Assembly: GCF_018399035.1 (NCBI RefSeq)
Contig: NZ_CP073760.1
Coordinates: 4,158,001-4,222,000 of the forward strand
Reading direction: 5' to 3'
From: Thiocapsa sp.
GTDB lineage: Bacteria > Pseudomonadota > Gammaproteobacteria > Chromatiales > Chromatiaceae
DNA length: 64,000 nucleotides
The stretch's first letter is position 1; the number at the start of each line of letters is the position of its first letter. This document shows, in pieces, positions 17,506 to 25,278 of this stretch. Under the pieces are notes generated by a model. That model was given only the letters and a program-made list of their open reading frames with translations, was not told the DNA's origin and did not search any database. A program made the translations under genes and the position numbers.

Positions 17506-18564
17506 ATGCAGCGAGCAACGGCAAGCACGGGATTCAACGGGTGGTTTTGGCGATTCGCACGACCGTTTCTTTTCCGCCTGGACGCCGAGCGCGCACACGA
17601 CTCGACGCTGGCGCTGCTCGGTTTATGGTCGCGCTGGTTCTCGGGCCGTTTGGGTGTGGAGGACGTTGCTCGTGCGCCGGTACGGGCCGTCGACGCGATG
17701 GGCATGCACTTCCCAAACCCGATCGGTCTCGCGGCGGGTCTGGACAAGAACGCCGTCGCAGTGCCGGCGTGGCAGGCGCTGGGGTTCGGGTTCATCGAGG
17801 TCGGGACCATCACGGCGCTGGCACAACCCGGCAACCCGAAGCCGCGGCTCTTTCGTCTGCCGGCGGACGAGGCGCTGATCAATCGAATGGGTTTCAACAA
17901 CGCGGGTGCGGATGCGGCGGCGATCCGGCTCGAGCGGCTGCGTGAGCGGGATATTCTGCAGGTTCCCCTCGGCGTCAACCTAGGCAAGTCCAAGGTCACT
18001 CCGGCGGAGGAGGCTGCGGACGACTACCGGCGCAGTTTCGAGCGGGTCGGGCATCTCGCGGATTACGTGGTCGTGAACATCTCGAGTCCGAACACGCCCG
18101 GCCTGCGTGATCTGCAGCGGGTCGACGAGGTGGCGCGCATCATCGAGGCGATCCAGGGGCCCAATCAGCGTCTCGCCCGGCCCAAGCCTCTGTTGGTCAA
18201 GCTTGCACCGGACCTCGCCGACGAGGACGCGATCGACTGCGCCCGCGCGGCGCTGGATGCGGGCTGTGCAGGCCTGATCCTGACCAACACCAGCATCCGC
18301 TTCGAAGGGCTTCGCAGCAGCACCGAGGGCATGAGCGGCGGTCTCTCGGGCCGACCGATCCTGGAGCGCAGCACCGCCCTGCTGAGCCTGGTCCGGCAGG
18401 CCGTCGGTCCGTCCCCGGTGCTCGTCGGTGTCGGGGGTGTCATGGACCCCGCGGGCGCGACGGCCAAGCTCGCGGCCGGTGCGGATCTCGTGCAGATCTA
18501 CAGCGGACTCATCTACCGCGGGCCCGGTTTCGTGCGCGAGCTGCTGCGCGGGATGGCGAGCTGA
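17506..18564 (+). CDS. pyrD: dihydroorotate dehydrogenase, class 2 (quinone-dependent)
   Basis: 352 residues. The N-terminal amphipathic extension (FNGWFWRFARPFLFRLDAER) is the membrane-association helix of class 2 enzymes. FMN-barrel motifs follow: NPIGLAAGLDKNAVAV, GTITALAQPGNPKPRLFRL, INRMGFNN and NISSPNTPGL, in which the central Ser is the class 2 catalytic base, then ILTNTS and GVGGV. It oxidises dihydroorotate to orotate in pyrimidine synthesis and passes electrons to quinone at the inner membrane. The start ATG 17506 fits family length. The gene is followed after 120 bp by hisB. Confidence 0.97.
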   Translation: MQRATASTGFNGWFWRFARPFLFRLDAERAHDSTLALLGLWSRWFSGRLGVEDVARAPVRAVDAMGMHFPNPIGLAAGLDKNAVAVPAWQALGFGFIEVGTITALAQPGNPKPRLFRLPADEALINRMGFNNAGADAAAIRLERLRERDILQVPLGVNLGKSKVTPAEEAADDYRRSFERVGHLADYVVVNISSPNTPGLRDLQRVDEVARIIEAIQGPNQRLARPKPLLVKLAPDLADEDAIDCARAALDAGCAGLILTNTSIRFEGLRSSTEGMSGGLSGRPILERSTALLSLVRQAVGPSPVLVGVGGVMDPAGATAKLAAGADLVQIYSGLIYRGPGFVRELLRGMAS

Positions 18565-18684
18565 GGCTCGCCGAACCGGGGCCTCTTGCGTCGGCGCTTC
18601 CGGGTGTTTGCGGCCAGCGCCCTTATGTGGCGCGGATCGGCTATGGTTTAATGCGGGCTTGCGAGCCAACGACACTGCTTCAAC

Positions 18685-19290
18685 ATGACCCTCGACAGCA
18701 CCCATCGTAAGGCCCGGGTCGAGCGCAACACCCTGGAAACGCGGATCCGCGTTGCACTGGATCTGGACGGGTCCGGACGCTCGGATCTGCATACGGGCGT
18801 GCCTTTTCTGGACCACATGCTCGATCAGGTCGCGCGACATGGTCTGATCGATCTCGACATCCAGGCCGAAGGCGATCTGCATATCGACGCCCACCACACG
18901 GTCGAAGACATCGGCATCACGCTCGGCCAGGCGCTGGCGCAGGCGCTCGGGGACAAGAAGGGCCTGCGTCGCTACGGTCACGCCTATGTCCCGCTGGACG
19001 AGGCCCTGTCGCGTGTCGTGGTCGATCTGTCCGGCCGCCCCGGGCTGGCGTTCAACGTCGACTTTACCCGCGCCATGATCGGCGGGTTCGATGTCGACCT
19101 CTTTCGTGAATTCTTCCAAGGTCTGGTGAACCACGCGGCCATGACGCTGCACATCGACAATCTGCGCGGCGTGAACGCGCACCACCAGGCCGAAACCGTC
19201 TTCAAGGCGTTCGGGCGTGCCTTGCGCATGGCCGTGGAGCCGGATCCGCGGATGGCCGGGATCACCCCGTCCACCAAGGGCGCGCTTTGA
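18685..19290 (+). CDS. hisB: imidazoleglycerol-phosphate dehydratase
   Basis: 201 residues, the monofunctional form. It carries the duplicated metal-binding histidine motifs HHTVEDIGITLG (about residue 72) and HHQAETVFKAFGRAL (about 171), plus FLDHMLDQ. It dehydrates imidazole glycerol phosphate to imidazole acetol phosphate in histidine synthesis. The next gene, 81 bp on, is hisA; hisH, which usually separates them in gammaproteobacteria such as Pseudomonas, is missing. Confidence 0.97.
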   Translation: MTLDSTHRKARVERNTLETRIRVALDLDGSGRSDLHTGVPFLDHMLDQVARHGLIDLDIQAEGDLHIDAHHTVEDIGITLGQALAQALGDKKGLRRYGHAYVPLDEALSRVVVDLSGRPGLAFNVDFTRAMIGGFDVDLFREFFQGLVNHAAMTLHIDNLRGVNAHHQAETVFKAFGRALRMAVEPDPRMAGITPSTKGAL

Positions 19291-19371
19291 GGCTCGATCC
19301 ACGTCGTCGCCGTTGCCAGAGCTCTCGGCAGGGAGGCGCCTATCCGACATCCGACAGCGAGTGACCGATCC

Positions 19372-20112
19372 ATGTTGCTGATTCCCGCAATCGATTTGAA
19401 GGACGGCCGCTGTGTGCGCCTACGTCAAGGCCGGATGGACGAGGCCACGGTCTTCTCCGACGACCCGGTGGACACCGCCGCACGCTGGGTGGGCGAGGGT
19501 GCGCGCCGACTGCATTTGGTTGACCTGAACGGCGCCTTTGCCGGCATGCCGGTCAACGGCGAGGCCATTCGCGGTATCGCCGAGGCATTTCCGGAGCTGC
19601 CGATCCAGGTCGGCGGTGGCATCCGCGATGAAGCGACCATCGCGGCCTATCTGAGCGCCGGGGTGACCTACTGCATCATCGGGACCCAGGCAGTCAAGGA
19701 GCCGGTCTTCGTCGAGCGGGCCTGTCGATCCTTTCCCGGTCAGATCATGGTCGGACTCGATGCGAAGGACGGGCAGGTCGCCATCGAGGGCTGGGCGCAG
19801 GTCACCGAGCATCTTGCCGAGGATCTCGCGAAACGCTTCGAGGACGCCGGTGTCGCGGCCATCATCTACACCGATATCGGCCGCGACGGCATGATGAACG
19901 GGCCCAACGTCGAGGCAACCCGTGCGTTGGCCGGGGCGATCCGTATCCCGGTGATCGCCTCGGGCGGCATCACGGTCATCGACGACGTGCGTGCGCTCGC
20001 CGAGGTGGCGAGCTGCGGCATCGTCGGGGCCATTACGGGGCGTGCCATCTATGAAGGCACGCTCGACTTCGCCGAGGGGCAGCGCCTCGCGGACAGCCTG
20101 AGCCCGCGTTGA
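19372..20112 (+). CDS. hisA: ProFAR isomerase
   Basis: 246 residues. It starts MLLIPAIDLKDGRCVRLRQG, with the first catalytic Asp in AIDLKDG and the second in IIYTDIGRDGMMNGPN (about residue 169). The phosphate-binding GGGIRD and ASGGI loops of the (beta/alpha)8 barrel are intact. It isomerises 5'-ProFAR to PRFAR, the substrate of the HisH-HisF synthase. That synthase is not encoded next to it, although hisF commonly follows hisA. The gap to hisI is only 69 bp. Confidence 0.97.
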   Translation: MLLIPAIDLKDGRCVRLRQGRMDEATVFSDDPVDTAARWVGEGARRLHLVDLNGAFAGMPVNGEAIRGIAEAFPELPIQVGGGIRDEATIAAYLSAGVTYCIIGTQAVKEPVFVERACRSFPGQIMVGLDAKDGQVAIEGWAQVTEHLAEDLAKRFEDAGVAAIIYTDIGRDGMMNGPNVEATRALAGAIRIPVIASGGITVIDDVRALAEVASCGIVGAITGRAIYEGTLDFAEGQRLADSLSPR

Positions 20113-20181
20113 GACGGGGCCCATTGCACATGCGCGCAGCCGGGTCTTGCCGACACCGGGAGTGCCGCGAGGAGATCGACG

Positions 20182-20577
20182 ATGTCTGAAGATTGGCTCG
20201 ATGCCATCAAGTGGGATGCTCAGGGACTGGTGCCGGCGATTGCGCAGGAGCACGCGACCGGGACCATCTTGATGATGGCCTGGATGAATCCGGAGTCACT
20301 GCGGCTGACGCGAGAGACCGGGCACGCGGTCTACTGGTCGCGCTCGCGCGGGCGGCTCTGGCACAAGGGCGAGGAATCGGGCCATCAGCAGCTGGTGCAC
20401 GCCATCCGGATCGACTGCGACGCCGACGTCGTGCTCCTCGATGTCGAGCAGAAGGGCGGGATTGCCTGCCATACCGGGCGTCACAACTGCTTTTTTCGCG
20501 AGCTCGATGCGCAGGGGCGTTGGGTCGAGGTCGCGCCCGTTCTGAAGGATCCGGACGCGATTTACGGGAAGGCGTGA
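20182..20577 (+). CDS. hisI: phosphoribosyl-AMP cyclohydrolase
   Basis: 131 residues, standalone PRA-CH. Metal and catalytic motifs are visible: MMAWMNPESL, SRSRGRLWHKGEESGH, DCDADVVLLDVEQKGGIACH and TGRHNCFF. The Asp and Cys residues are those that bind Mg and Zn in the dimer. It opens the adenine ring of PR-AMP in histidine synthesis. ATG 20182 is preceded by GAGGAG about 10 nt upstream. HisE follows as a separate gene after 6 bp, so the two activities are not fused. Confidence 0.96.
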   Translation: MSEDWLDAIKWDAQGLVPAIAQEHATGTILMMAWMNPESLRLTRETGHAVYWSRSRGRLWHKGEESGHQQLVHAIRIDCDADVVLLDVEQKGGIACHTGRHNCFFRELDAQGRWVEVAPVLKDPDAIYGKA

Positions 20578-20583
20578 TCGATC

Positions 20584-20901
20584 ATGAATGACCTGCTCGA
20601 GCGGTTGTCCGAGGTTCTGGAGTCGCGAAAGGGGGCGGATCCGGGAAGCTCCTATGTCGCGGGCCTGTATTCCAAAGGTCTCGACGCCATCCTCAAGAAG
20701 ATCGGTGAGGAAGCGACCGAAACCGTCATGGCGGCCAAGGACGGGGTCCCCGAGAAGATCGTGCACGAGGTTGCGGATCTCTGGTTCCACACCCTGGTAC
20801 TGCTCGCGCAGCAGGGTCTCGGCCCGGCCGATGTCTTGGCGGAGCTGGACCGGCGTTTCGGGCTCTCGGGGTTGGACGAGAAGGCCGGTCGTGGGTCCTG
20901 A
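20584..20901 (+). CDS. hisE: phosphoribosyl-ATP pyrophosphatase
   Basis: 105 residues of the all-alpha MazG-like fold: SYVAGLYSKGLDAILKKIGEEATETVMAAKDG and EVADLWFHTLVLLAQQGL carry the EExxE and ExxD metal ligands. It removes pyrophosphate from PR-ATP, the step before HisI. Last his gene of the block; the tat genes follow after a 384-bp gap that contains a dimeric palindromic repeat. The hisE-tatA proximity is conserved in many beta- and gammaproteobacteria. Confidence 0.96.
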   Translation: MNDLLERLSEVLESRKGADPGSSYVAGLYSKGLDAILKKIGEEATETVMAAKDGVPEKIVHEVADLWFHTLVLLAQQGLGPADVLAELDRRFGLSGLDEKAGRGS

Positions 20902-20909
20902 TTCCCGGG

Positions 20910-21104
20910 TTAAACCGCGTCCAGAGCGAGATGCTCACTTTCGAGTGAGCTCGAAGTTTGGTGAATCCACGACCCTTAGCGGGGGGCGCGGTTTAAAATT
21001 TTATATTTTTTAATACTTTAAACCGCGCCGGCTCCAGCGGTTCTGAAATCCGCCGGGGCCGATCCCATCCAAAAACATCGCATACCGCGCTGGGCGCGGT
21101 TTAA
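20910..21104. repeat. dimeric palindromic-unit repeat, copy A1
   Basis: 195 bp in two halves. The first runs from TTAAACCGCGTCC to GGCGCGGTTTAA (about 88 bp), then a ~22-bp AT-rich spacer (ATTTTATATTTTTTAATAC), then a second half from TTTAAACCGCGCC to GGCGCGGTTTAA (about 87 bp). Near-identical copies lie at 28722, 56227 and 58344 (inverted), with a degenerate one near 60455 and a lone second half at 33944. It lies between hisE and tatA, far enough from tatA to leave room for a promoter. Confidence 0.92.
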
Positions 21105-21285
21105 TCGCCGACCTCGGGTCAGCGGAGACTAACCGCGACTTTGGGATTGCGGTATGATCCGGGCGCTTCGGGTCCCTTGAGGCAAGGGTGCCGAAGACGT
21201 CGAAAATCCAGCCGATGGAAACCGTTTCGTCGGCCTCCCCACTGAATCGAGTCGACCGTCTCAATACGACGGTACGGAGGAAAAC

Positions 21286-21546
21286 ATGGGCGCTGGTGGC
21301 ATCAGTATCTGGCAACTTTTGATCATCCTGGTCATCGTGCTGCTGTTGTTCGGGACCAAACGGCTCAAGGGCATCGGCTCCGATCTGGGCAACGCGATCA
21401 AGGGCTTCCGAAGCGCCATGTCCGAGAGCGAGAAGGCCGAGGAAGACGCCGAAGCCAAGCGAGTCGAGCAGACCGCCGAGAAGCGTGTCGCCGACGGCGA
21501 GCCGGCCAAACGCGAGCCGGCGAAGCCGACGGACAAGTCCGCCTGA
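21286..21546 (+). CDS. tatA: Sec-independent translocase TatA
   Basis: 86 residues: a short N-terminus, one membrane helix (ISIWQLLIILVIVLLLF), the FGTKRLKGIGSDLGNAIKGF amphipathic helix with the conserved Phe-Gly hinge, then an acidic/basic tail. This is the TatA pattern rather than TatB. TatA oligomers form the pore that moves folded twin-arginine proteins across the inner membrane, in these bacteria including many redox enzymes. First of tatA-tatB-tatC, 52 bp before tatB. Confidence 0.95.
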   Translation: MGAGGISIWQLLIILVIVLLLFGTKRLKGIGSDLGNAIKGFRSAMSESEKAEEDAEAKRVEQTAEKRVADGEPAKREPAKPTDKSA

Positions 21547-21598
21547 GGCGTCCTCTCCGAAGGCGTCACACTAAGCAAAGCGGTCACGCGAGGTTGCC

Positions 21599-21967
21599 AT
21601 GTTCGACATGGGTTTCTGGGAGCTTTTGGTGATCGGCGTGGTGGCCCTCGTCGTCATCGGGCCCGAGCGCTTGCCGAGAGTCGCGCGTATTGCGGGGCTC
21701 TGGCTTGGGCGTGCACGCCGCACCCTGTCCTCGGTCCAGAACGAGATCCGGCGCGAGCTCAGGGCCGACGAGCTCAAAGAGATTCTCGACAAGCAGGCAC
21801 GCAGCCGTCCGCTCGAGAGCATTCTCGAGGAGCCGGCGAAACGCACTGCCAAGCCGGTCTCCGACACCGAGGCCGCGCGCGCCCCGGCACGGGGCGAGCC
21901 ACCCGCCGCGCCCGACGAGGCGACCTCGGCCGCCCGGCCGACCGAGCGAGACACCTCCGCGAGCTGA
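21599..21967 (+). CDS. tatB: Sec-independent translocase TatB
   Basis: 122 residues: MFDMGFWELLVIGVVALVVI is the TatB-type membrane helix with the conserved Glu near residue 8, followed by GPERLPRVARIAGLWLGRAR and an amphipathic helix, then an Ala/Pro-rich tail. TatB pairs with TatC to bind twin-arginine signal peptides. It is transcribed with tatA and tatC; the tatC start lies 107 bp downstream. Confidence 0.95.
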   Translation: MFDMGFWELLVIGVVALVVIGPERLPRVARIAGLWLGRARRTLSSVQNEIRRELRADELKEILDKQARSRPLESILEEPAKRTAKPVSDTEAARAPARGEPPAAPDEATSAARPTERDTSAS

Positions 21968-22073
21968 CCGCGCCGATCCGGCGACCCGATCAACGCCCGT
22001 CGGGCAAGCCGACGCACCGCTCGCCCGATCCGCTCGCCGAGCCGCCATCCAACCAGCGACGAGAACATCACCC

Positions 22074-23297
22074 ATGTCCCCCGCGATGCAGCCCGACGAT
22101 CCGGGTGCCGAACAGCCTTTCGTCTCCCATTTAATCGAGCTGCGCGATCGTCTGATCCGTATGTCGATCGCGATCCTCGTGGTGTTTTTAGTGCTCTTCC
22201 CGTTCGCCAACGAGATCTACACCTTCGTTGCCGCGCCATTGATGGCGCAGTTGCCCGAAGGCAACACGATGATCGCGACACAAGTCGCCGCGCCCTTCTT
22301 GACGCCCTTCAAGCTGGCCCTGATCGCTGCGGTTTTCCTGTCGATGCCCTTCCTGCTCTACCAGTTTTGGGGGTTCGTTGCGCCCGGGCTCTACAAGCAC
22401 GAGAAACGCCTGGCGACGCCGCTGCTGATCTCGAGCATCTTCCTGTTCTACATCGGTGTCGCGTTCGCCTTTTACGTCGTCTTCCCGCTGATCTTCGCCT
22501 TCCTGTCGGCGTCCACACCGGACGGCGTGGCGATGATGACGGACATCTCGGCCTATCTGGACTTTGTGCTGGCCCTCTTCTTCGCCTTCGGAATCGCCTT
22601 CGAGATCCCGATCGCCACCATCCTGCTGGTGGCGGCCGGGATCACGACGCCGGCAGCCCTTGCAGCGAAGCGTCCGTACGTGATCGTCGGCGCCTTCGTC
22701 GTCGGTATGCTGCTGACACCGCCGGACGTCATCTCCCAGACCTTGCTGGCCTTGCCCATGTGGGTGTTGTTCGAGCTGGGGATTGTCTTGTCGAAGGTCC
22801 TGGTGCGCAAGCGCGCGAAGGACGCCGACGAAGACCCGGATCCCGATGCCTCGGGCAGTGCGTTTTCGCCCGCCTCCCCGGCCCCGGCCCCGGCCCCGGC
22901 AGGTCCGGTCGCCGGATCGACCTCGGGCCGCGTCACGCCCCGGTCCGAGATGCGCGAGGTCGGGCGCGATCTCGATCCGCACTTCGACGACCCGGGTCGC
23001 TGGCAGCCCTTGAGCGAGTCCGAGATGGAAGCCGAGTTGGATCTGATCGAGGCGGACGAGATCACGGGGACGCCTCCAAGTGCCGATTCGGATACAGCTC
23101 CGAGGACCCAAGCCAAGGCTCCCGAAGCGGCGCTTGCGATCAATTCGGTCGAGGAGAAGATTCGGCGGGCGAACCGACTGCGCGAGCTGGGCAGCACCTT
23201 CGCCGCCCGCACGGTGCTCTATGAGGTGCTGGAGGAGGGCGATCCCGACCAACGGCGCGTCGCACGCAACATCCTCAATCAGCTCGACGAGGCTTGA
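22074..23297 (+). CDS. tatC: Sec-independent translocase TatC with long C-terminal extension
   Basis: 407 residues from ATG 22074 (MSPAMQPDDPGAEQPFVSHL). Residues ~10-255 are a normal six-helix TatC: FVSHLIELRDRLIR, FWGFVAPGLYKHEKR, FGIAFEIPI and LTPPDVISQTLLALPMWVLF are all present. TatC proteins normally stop near 250 residues. Here a ~150-residue cytoplasmic tail follows: a Pro/Ala linker (PASPAPAPAPAGP), an acidic region, and a final helical segment (VEEKIRRANRLRELGSTFAA then RTVLYEVLEEGDPDQRRVAR) resembling the FimV C-terminal domain. No stop or frameshift separates the parts, so the fusion is real at sequence level. It is the membrane receptor of the Tat pathway. Confidence 0.93.
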   Translation: MSPAMQPDDPGAEQPFVSHLIELRDRLIRMSIAILVVFLVLFPFANEIYTFVAAPLMAQLPEGNTMIATQVAAPFLTPFKLALIAAVFLSMPFLLYQFWGFVAPGLYKHEKRLATPLLISSIFLFYIGVAFAFYVVFPLIFAFLSASTPDGVAMMTDISAYLDFVLALFFAFGIAFEIPIATILLVAAGITTPAALAAKRPYVIVGAFVVGMLLTPPDVISQTLLALPMWVLFELGIVLSKVLVRKRAKDADEDPDPDASGSAFSPASPAPAPAPAGPVAGSTSGRVTPRSEMREVGRDLDPHFDDPGRWQPLSESEMEAELDLIEADEITGTPPSADSDTAPRTQAKAPEAALAINSVEEKIRRANRLRELGSTFAARTVLYEVLEEGDPDQRRVARNILNQLDEA

Positions 23298-23404
23298 GCG
23301 GATCCGAAACGCTTTTCCTCGATCGGCGCGCTGAAATAATTGCTTCTTTCAATGGGTCTGCTGGGATAGTATAGATTTATCACCATTCGAAGATCGGAAT
23401 CCCA

Positions 23405-24385
23405 ATGGGCTCAGGATCCCAAATTCACTATAAACAGAATCGACTCAAACAATTGCGGGCCTTTTGTCATGCTGCGCGCACCGGCAGCGTCAGCGCTGCA
23501 GCCGAGAAGATCTTTCTCAGTCAGCCCACCGTGTCTTTGCAGATCCAGGCGCTGGAGCGTGAGTTCAGCACTGTCTTGTTCGAGCGGCGCGGCCCCAAGA
23601 TCAAGCTGACACCCGAAGGCGATTTGCTCTTCCAGATGGCCGAGCCTCTGGTCGAGGGTATGGACAAGCTGCATGAGGCCTTCGCGACGCAATGCGGTCG
23701 CGTCGACCGGGGCGTGTTGAACATCGCCGCCGGCGAGTCGACCATCCTCTATATCCTCCCCGACCCGGTGCGCGCCTTCGTCGACCAGTATCCGGGGATC
23801 GAGCTGAAGATGCACAACGTGACCGGCCGCGACGGGCTGGCCATGTTGCGTGCGGATGAGGTCGACCTCGCCGTGGGCTCGATGATGGATGTGCCCGACG
23901 ACATCACCTACCGCCCGTTCGTGACCTATCAGCCGACGCTCATCACGCCGAAGGACCATCCGCTTGCGGGTCAAGAATCGGTGACCCTCGAAGAGATCGC
24001 CCCATATGGCCTGATTCTGCCGCCGCGGCATCTCAGCACTTGGCGGATGGTCGATCTGGTGTTCAAGCAACACAACCTGGCCTACCGGGTCACCCTGGAG
24101 GCGGGCGGCTGGGAGGTCATCAAGAAATACGTCGAATTGGGCCTGGGGATCTCGATCGTGACGGATGTCTGTCTGACCGGTGACGAAAACTTGAGTAGAA
24201 TTCCACTCTCTCAGTATTTCCCGAAGCGCAGCTACGGTATCGTACAGAGGCGCGGGAAATTTCTGTCGCCCCAGACCAAGTGCTTCATGAAGACACTCGA
24301 TCGCGTGTTTGCCGATCGTGTCGTGGAGCCGCAACCTCAAACCGTGGGTGATGTCGCAGAGTGGGAGGATGCCTATCTGGGATGA
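23405..24385 (+). CDS. CysB-type LysR-family regulator
   Basis: 326 residues. The LysR winged helix-turn-helix spans about residues 13-72 (LKQLRAFCHAARTGSVSAAA, LSQPTVSLQIQALERE, FERRGPKIKLTPEG). A two-lobed periplasmic-protein-like effector domain follows, with GGWEVIKKYVELGLGISIVT near residue 250, close to the CysB/Cbl layout. The start is at ATG 23405; alternatives are unlikely. It stands alone between tatC and a small XRE gene. The effector is unknown. In a sulfur oxidiser a role in sulfur assimilation is a reasonable guess, and the nearby urt operon is another possible target. Confidence 0.85.
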   Translation: MGSGSQIHYKQNRLKQLRAFCHAARTGSVSAAAEKIFLSQPTVSLQIQALEREFSTVLFERRGPKIKLTPEGDLLFQMAEPLVEGMDKLHEAFATQCGRVDRGVLNIAAGESTILYILPDPVRAFVDQYPGIELKMHNVTGRDGLAMLRADEVDLAVGSMMDVPDDITYRPFVTYQPTLITPKDHPLAGQESVTLEEIAPYGLILPPRHLSTWRMVDLVFKQHNLAYRVTLEAGGWEVIKKYVELGLGISIVTDVCLTGDENLSRIPLSQYFPKRSYGIVQRRGKFLSPQTKCFMKTLDRVFADRVVEPQPQTVGDVAEWEDAYLG

Positions 24386-24553
24386 TGCCCCGGCGTCCTG
24401 CCCCGCCGCGGCGGCACCTAAGGGTGCTCGAGGGTGTCATTGGCTGTAACGACGCCTTGCGCGCAGACGAAACGTGCTTGATTTGGAAGGGATTCGTACA
24501 CAAATGAAACAGCACCCATACCACTGACACTCGAAAACCAGAGCCCAATCACT

Positions 24554-24889
24554 ATGGATCTCACAAAACGCATCGGGCAACGCCTTCGAGCGGCGCGCCA
24601 GGATCAGAAACTGAGCCTGTCCGAGCTCTCCGGCCGCACCGAATCGCTGTCCAAGTCACGCATCAGCAACTACGAGCAGGGCATTCGCCGCATGGGGCTT
24701 GAAGAGGCCCAAGAGCTGGCGGTCGCACTCGGAACCGTGACCCCGACCTATCTACTCTGCCTCGACGACAAGGACCCGCTCACCATGACCGAGCGGCAAT
24801 TGGTGGATTATTTCAGGCAGGCGGACGAGCGAGGCAAGGACACGATCATGAAGGTCGCATCCGATCAGTCCGGCTTCGTCGCCGAGTAG
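24554..24889 (+). CDS. XRE-family (Cro/CI-like) regulator
   Basis: 111 residues. The N-terminal helix-turn-helix is MDLTKRIGQRLRAARQDQKL, then LSLSELSGRT and SKSRISNYEQGIRRMGLEEA, a standard XRE fold with an unusually Ser-rich recognition helix. The C-terminal half (TERQLVDYFRQADERGKDTI) is a short helical tail common in small proteobacterial regulators. It lies 168 bp after the LysR gene on the same strand. Target genes unknown; the following gene is urtA, but with its own predicted sigma-54 promoter. Confidence 0.88.
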   Translation: MDLTKRIGQRLRAARQDQKLSLSELSGRTESLSKSRISNYEQGIRRMGLEEAQELAVALGTVTPTYLLCLDDKDPLTMTERQLVDYFRQADERGKDTIMKVASDQSGFVAE

Positions 24890-25123
24890 AGAGCGCATGC
24901 CGCAGTGTGCGGCTTGCCCCGTCGGCTCTCGATAGACGGCGCCGACTCCTCAGAAAAAACCCCGTTGTTGGTCAAGGCAGAGCGCGTCTTGGCGCGGATC
25001 TCCCGGGAACCCGGATCGGGCGAGCCGACGTCGACCCGGCCCGCGCCCGAGCTGCCCGCAACGTCCAGGATGGTCAATCGCGGTGCGCGTGGCGGAGCCT
25101 CGCGCCCCGGCCCACCCCCTGGC

Positions 25124-25207
25124 TGCGCCGTCTTGGTGCAGCTTCCAATCTTCGCAGTCCGTAAGGGCCCCAAACACGTGCTCGCTCGCTTTGGCGCGGT
25201 TTCTGCT
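25124..25207 (+). promoter_or_regulatory. NtrC-like site and sigma-54 promoter upstream of urtA
   Basis: Positions 25124-25140 read TGCGCCGTCTTGGTGCA, one base from a perfect TGCACC-N5-GGTGCA palindrome, the NtrC binding pattern. 52 bp downstream, 25192-25207 reads TGGCGC-N5-CTGCT with GG and GC exactly 12 bp apart, as in sigma-54 (-24/-12) promoters. A transcript would start near 25218, about 60 bp before urtA. Nitrogen control of urea uptake by NtrC is well known. The sites themselves are predictions. Confidence 0.6.
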
Positions 25208-25278
25208 TTGTCGCATTGGACATCCCGCTCACGGGATGACTTGACCATCAGATCCACGACCAACTGGAGCCAAAACGC

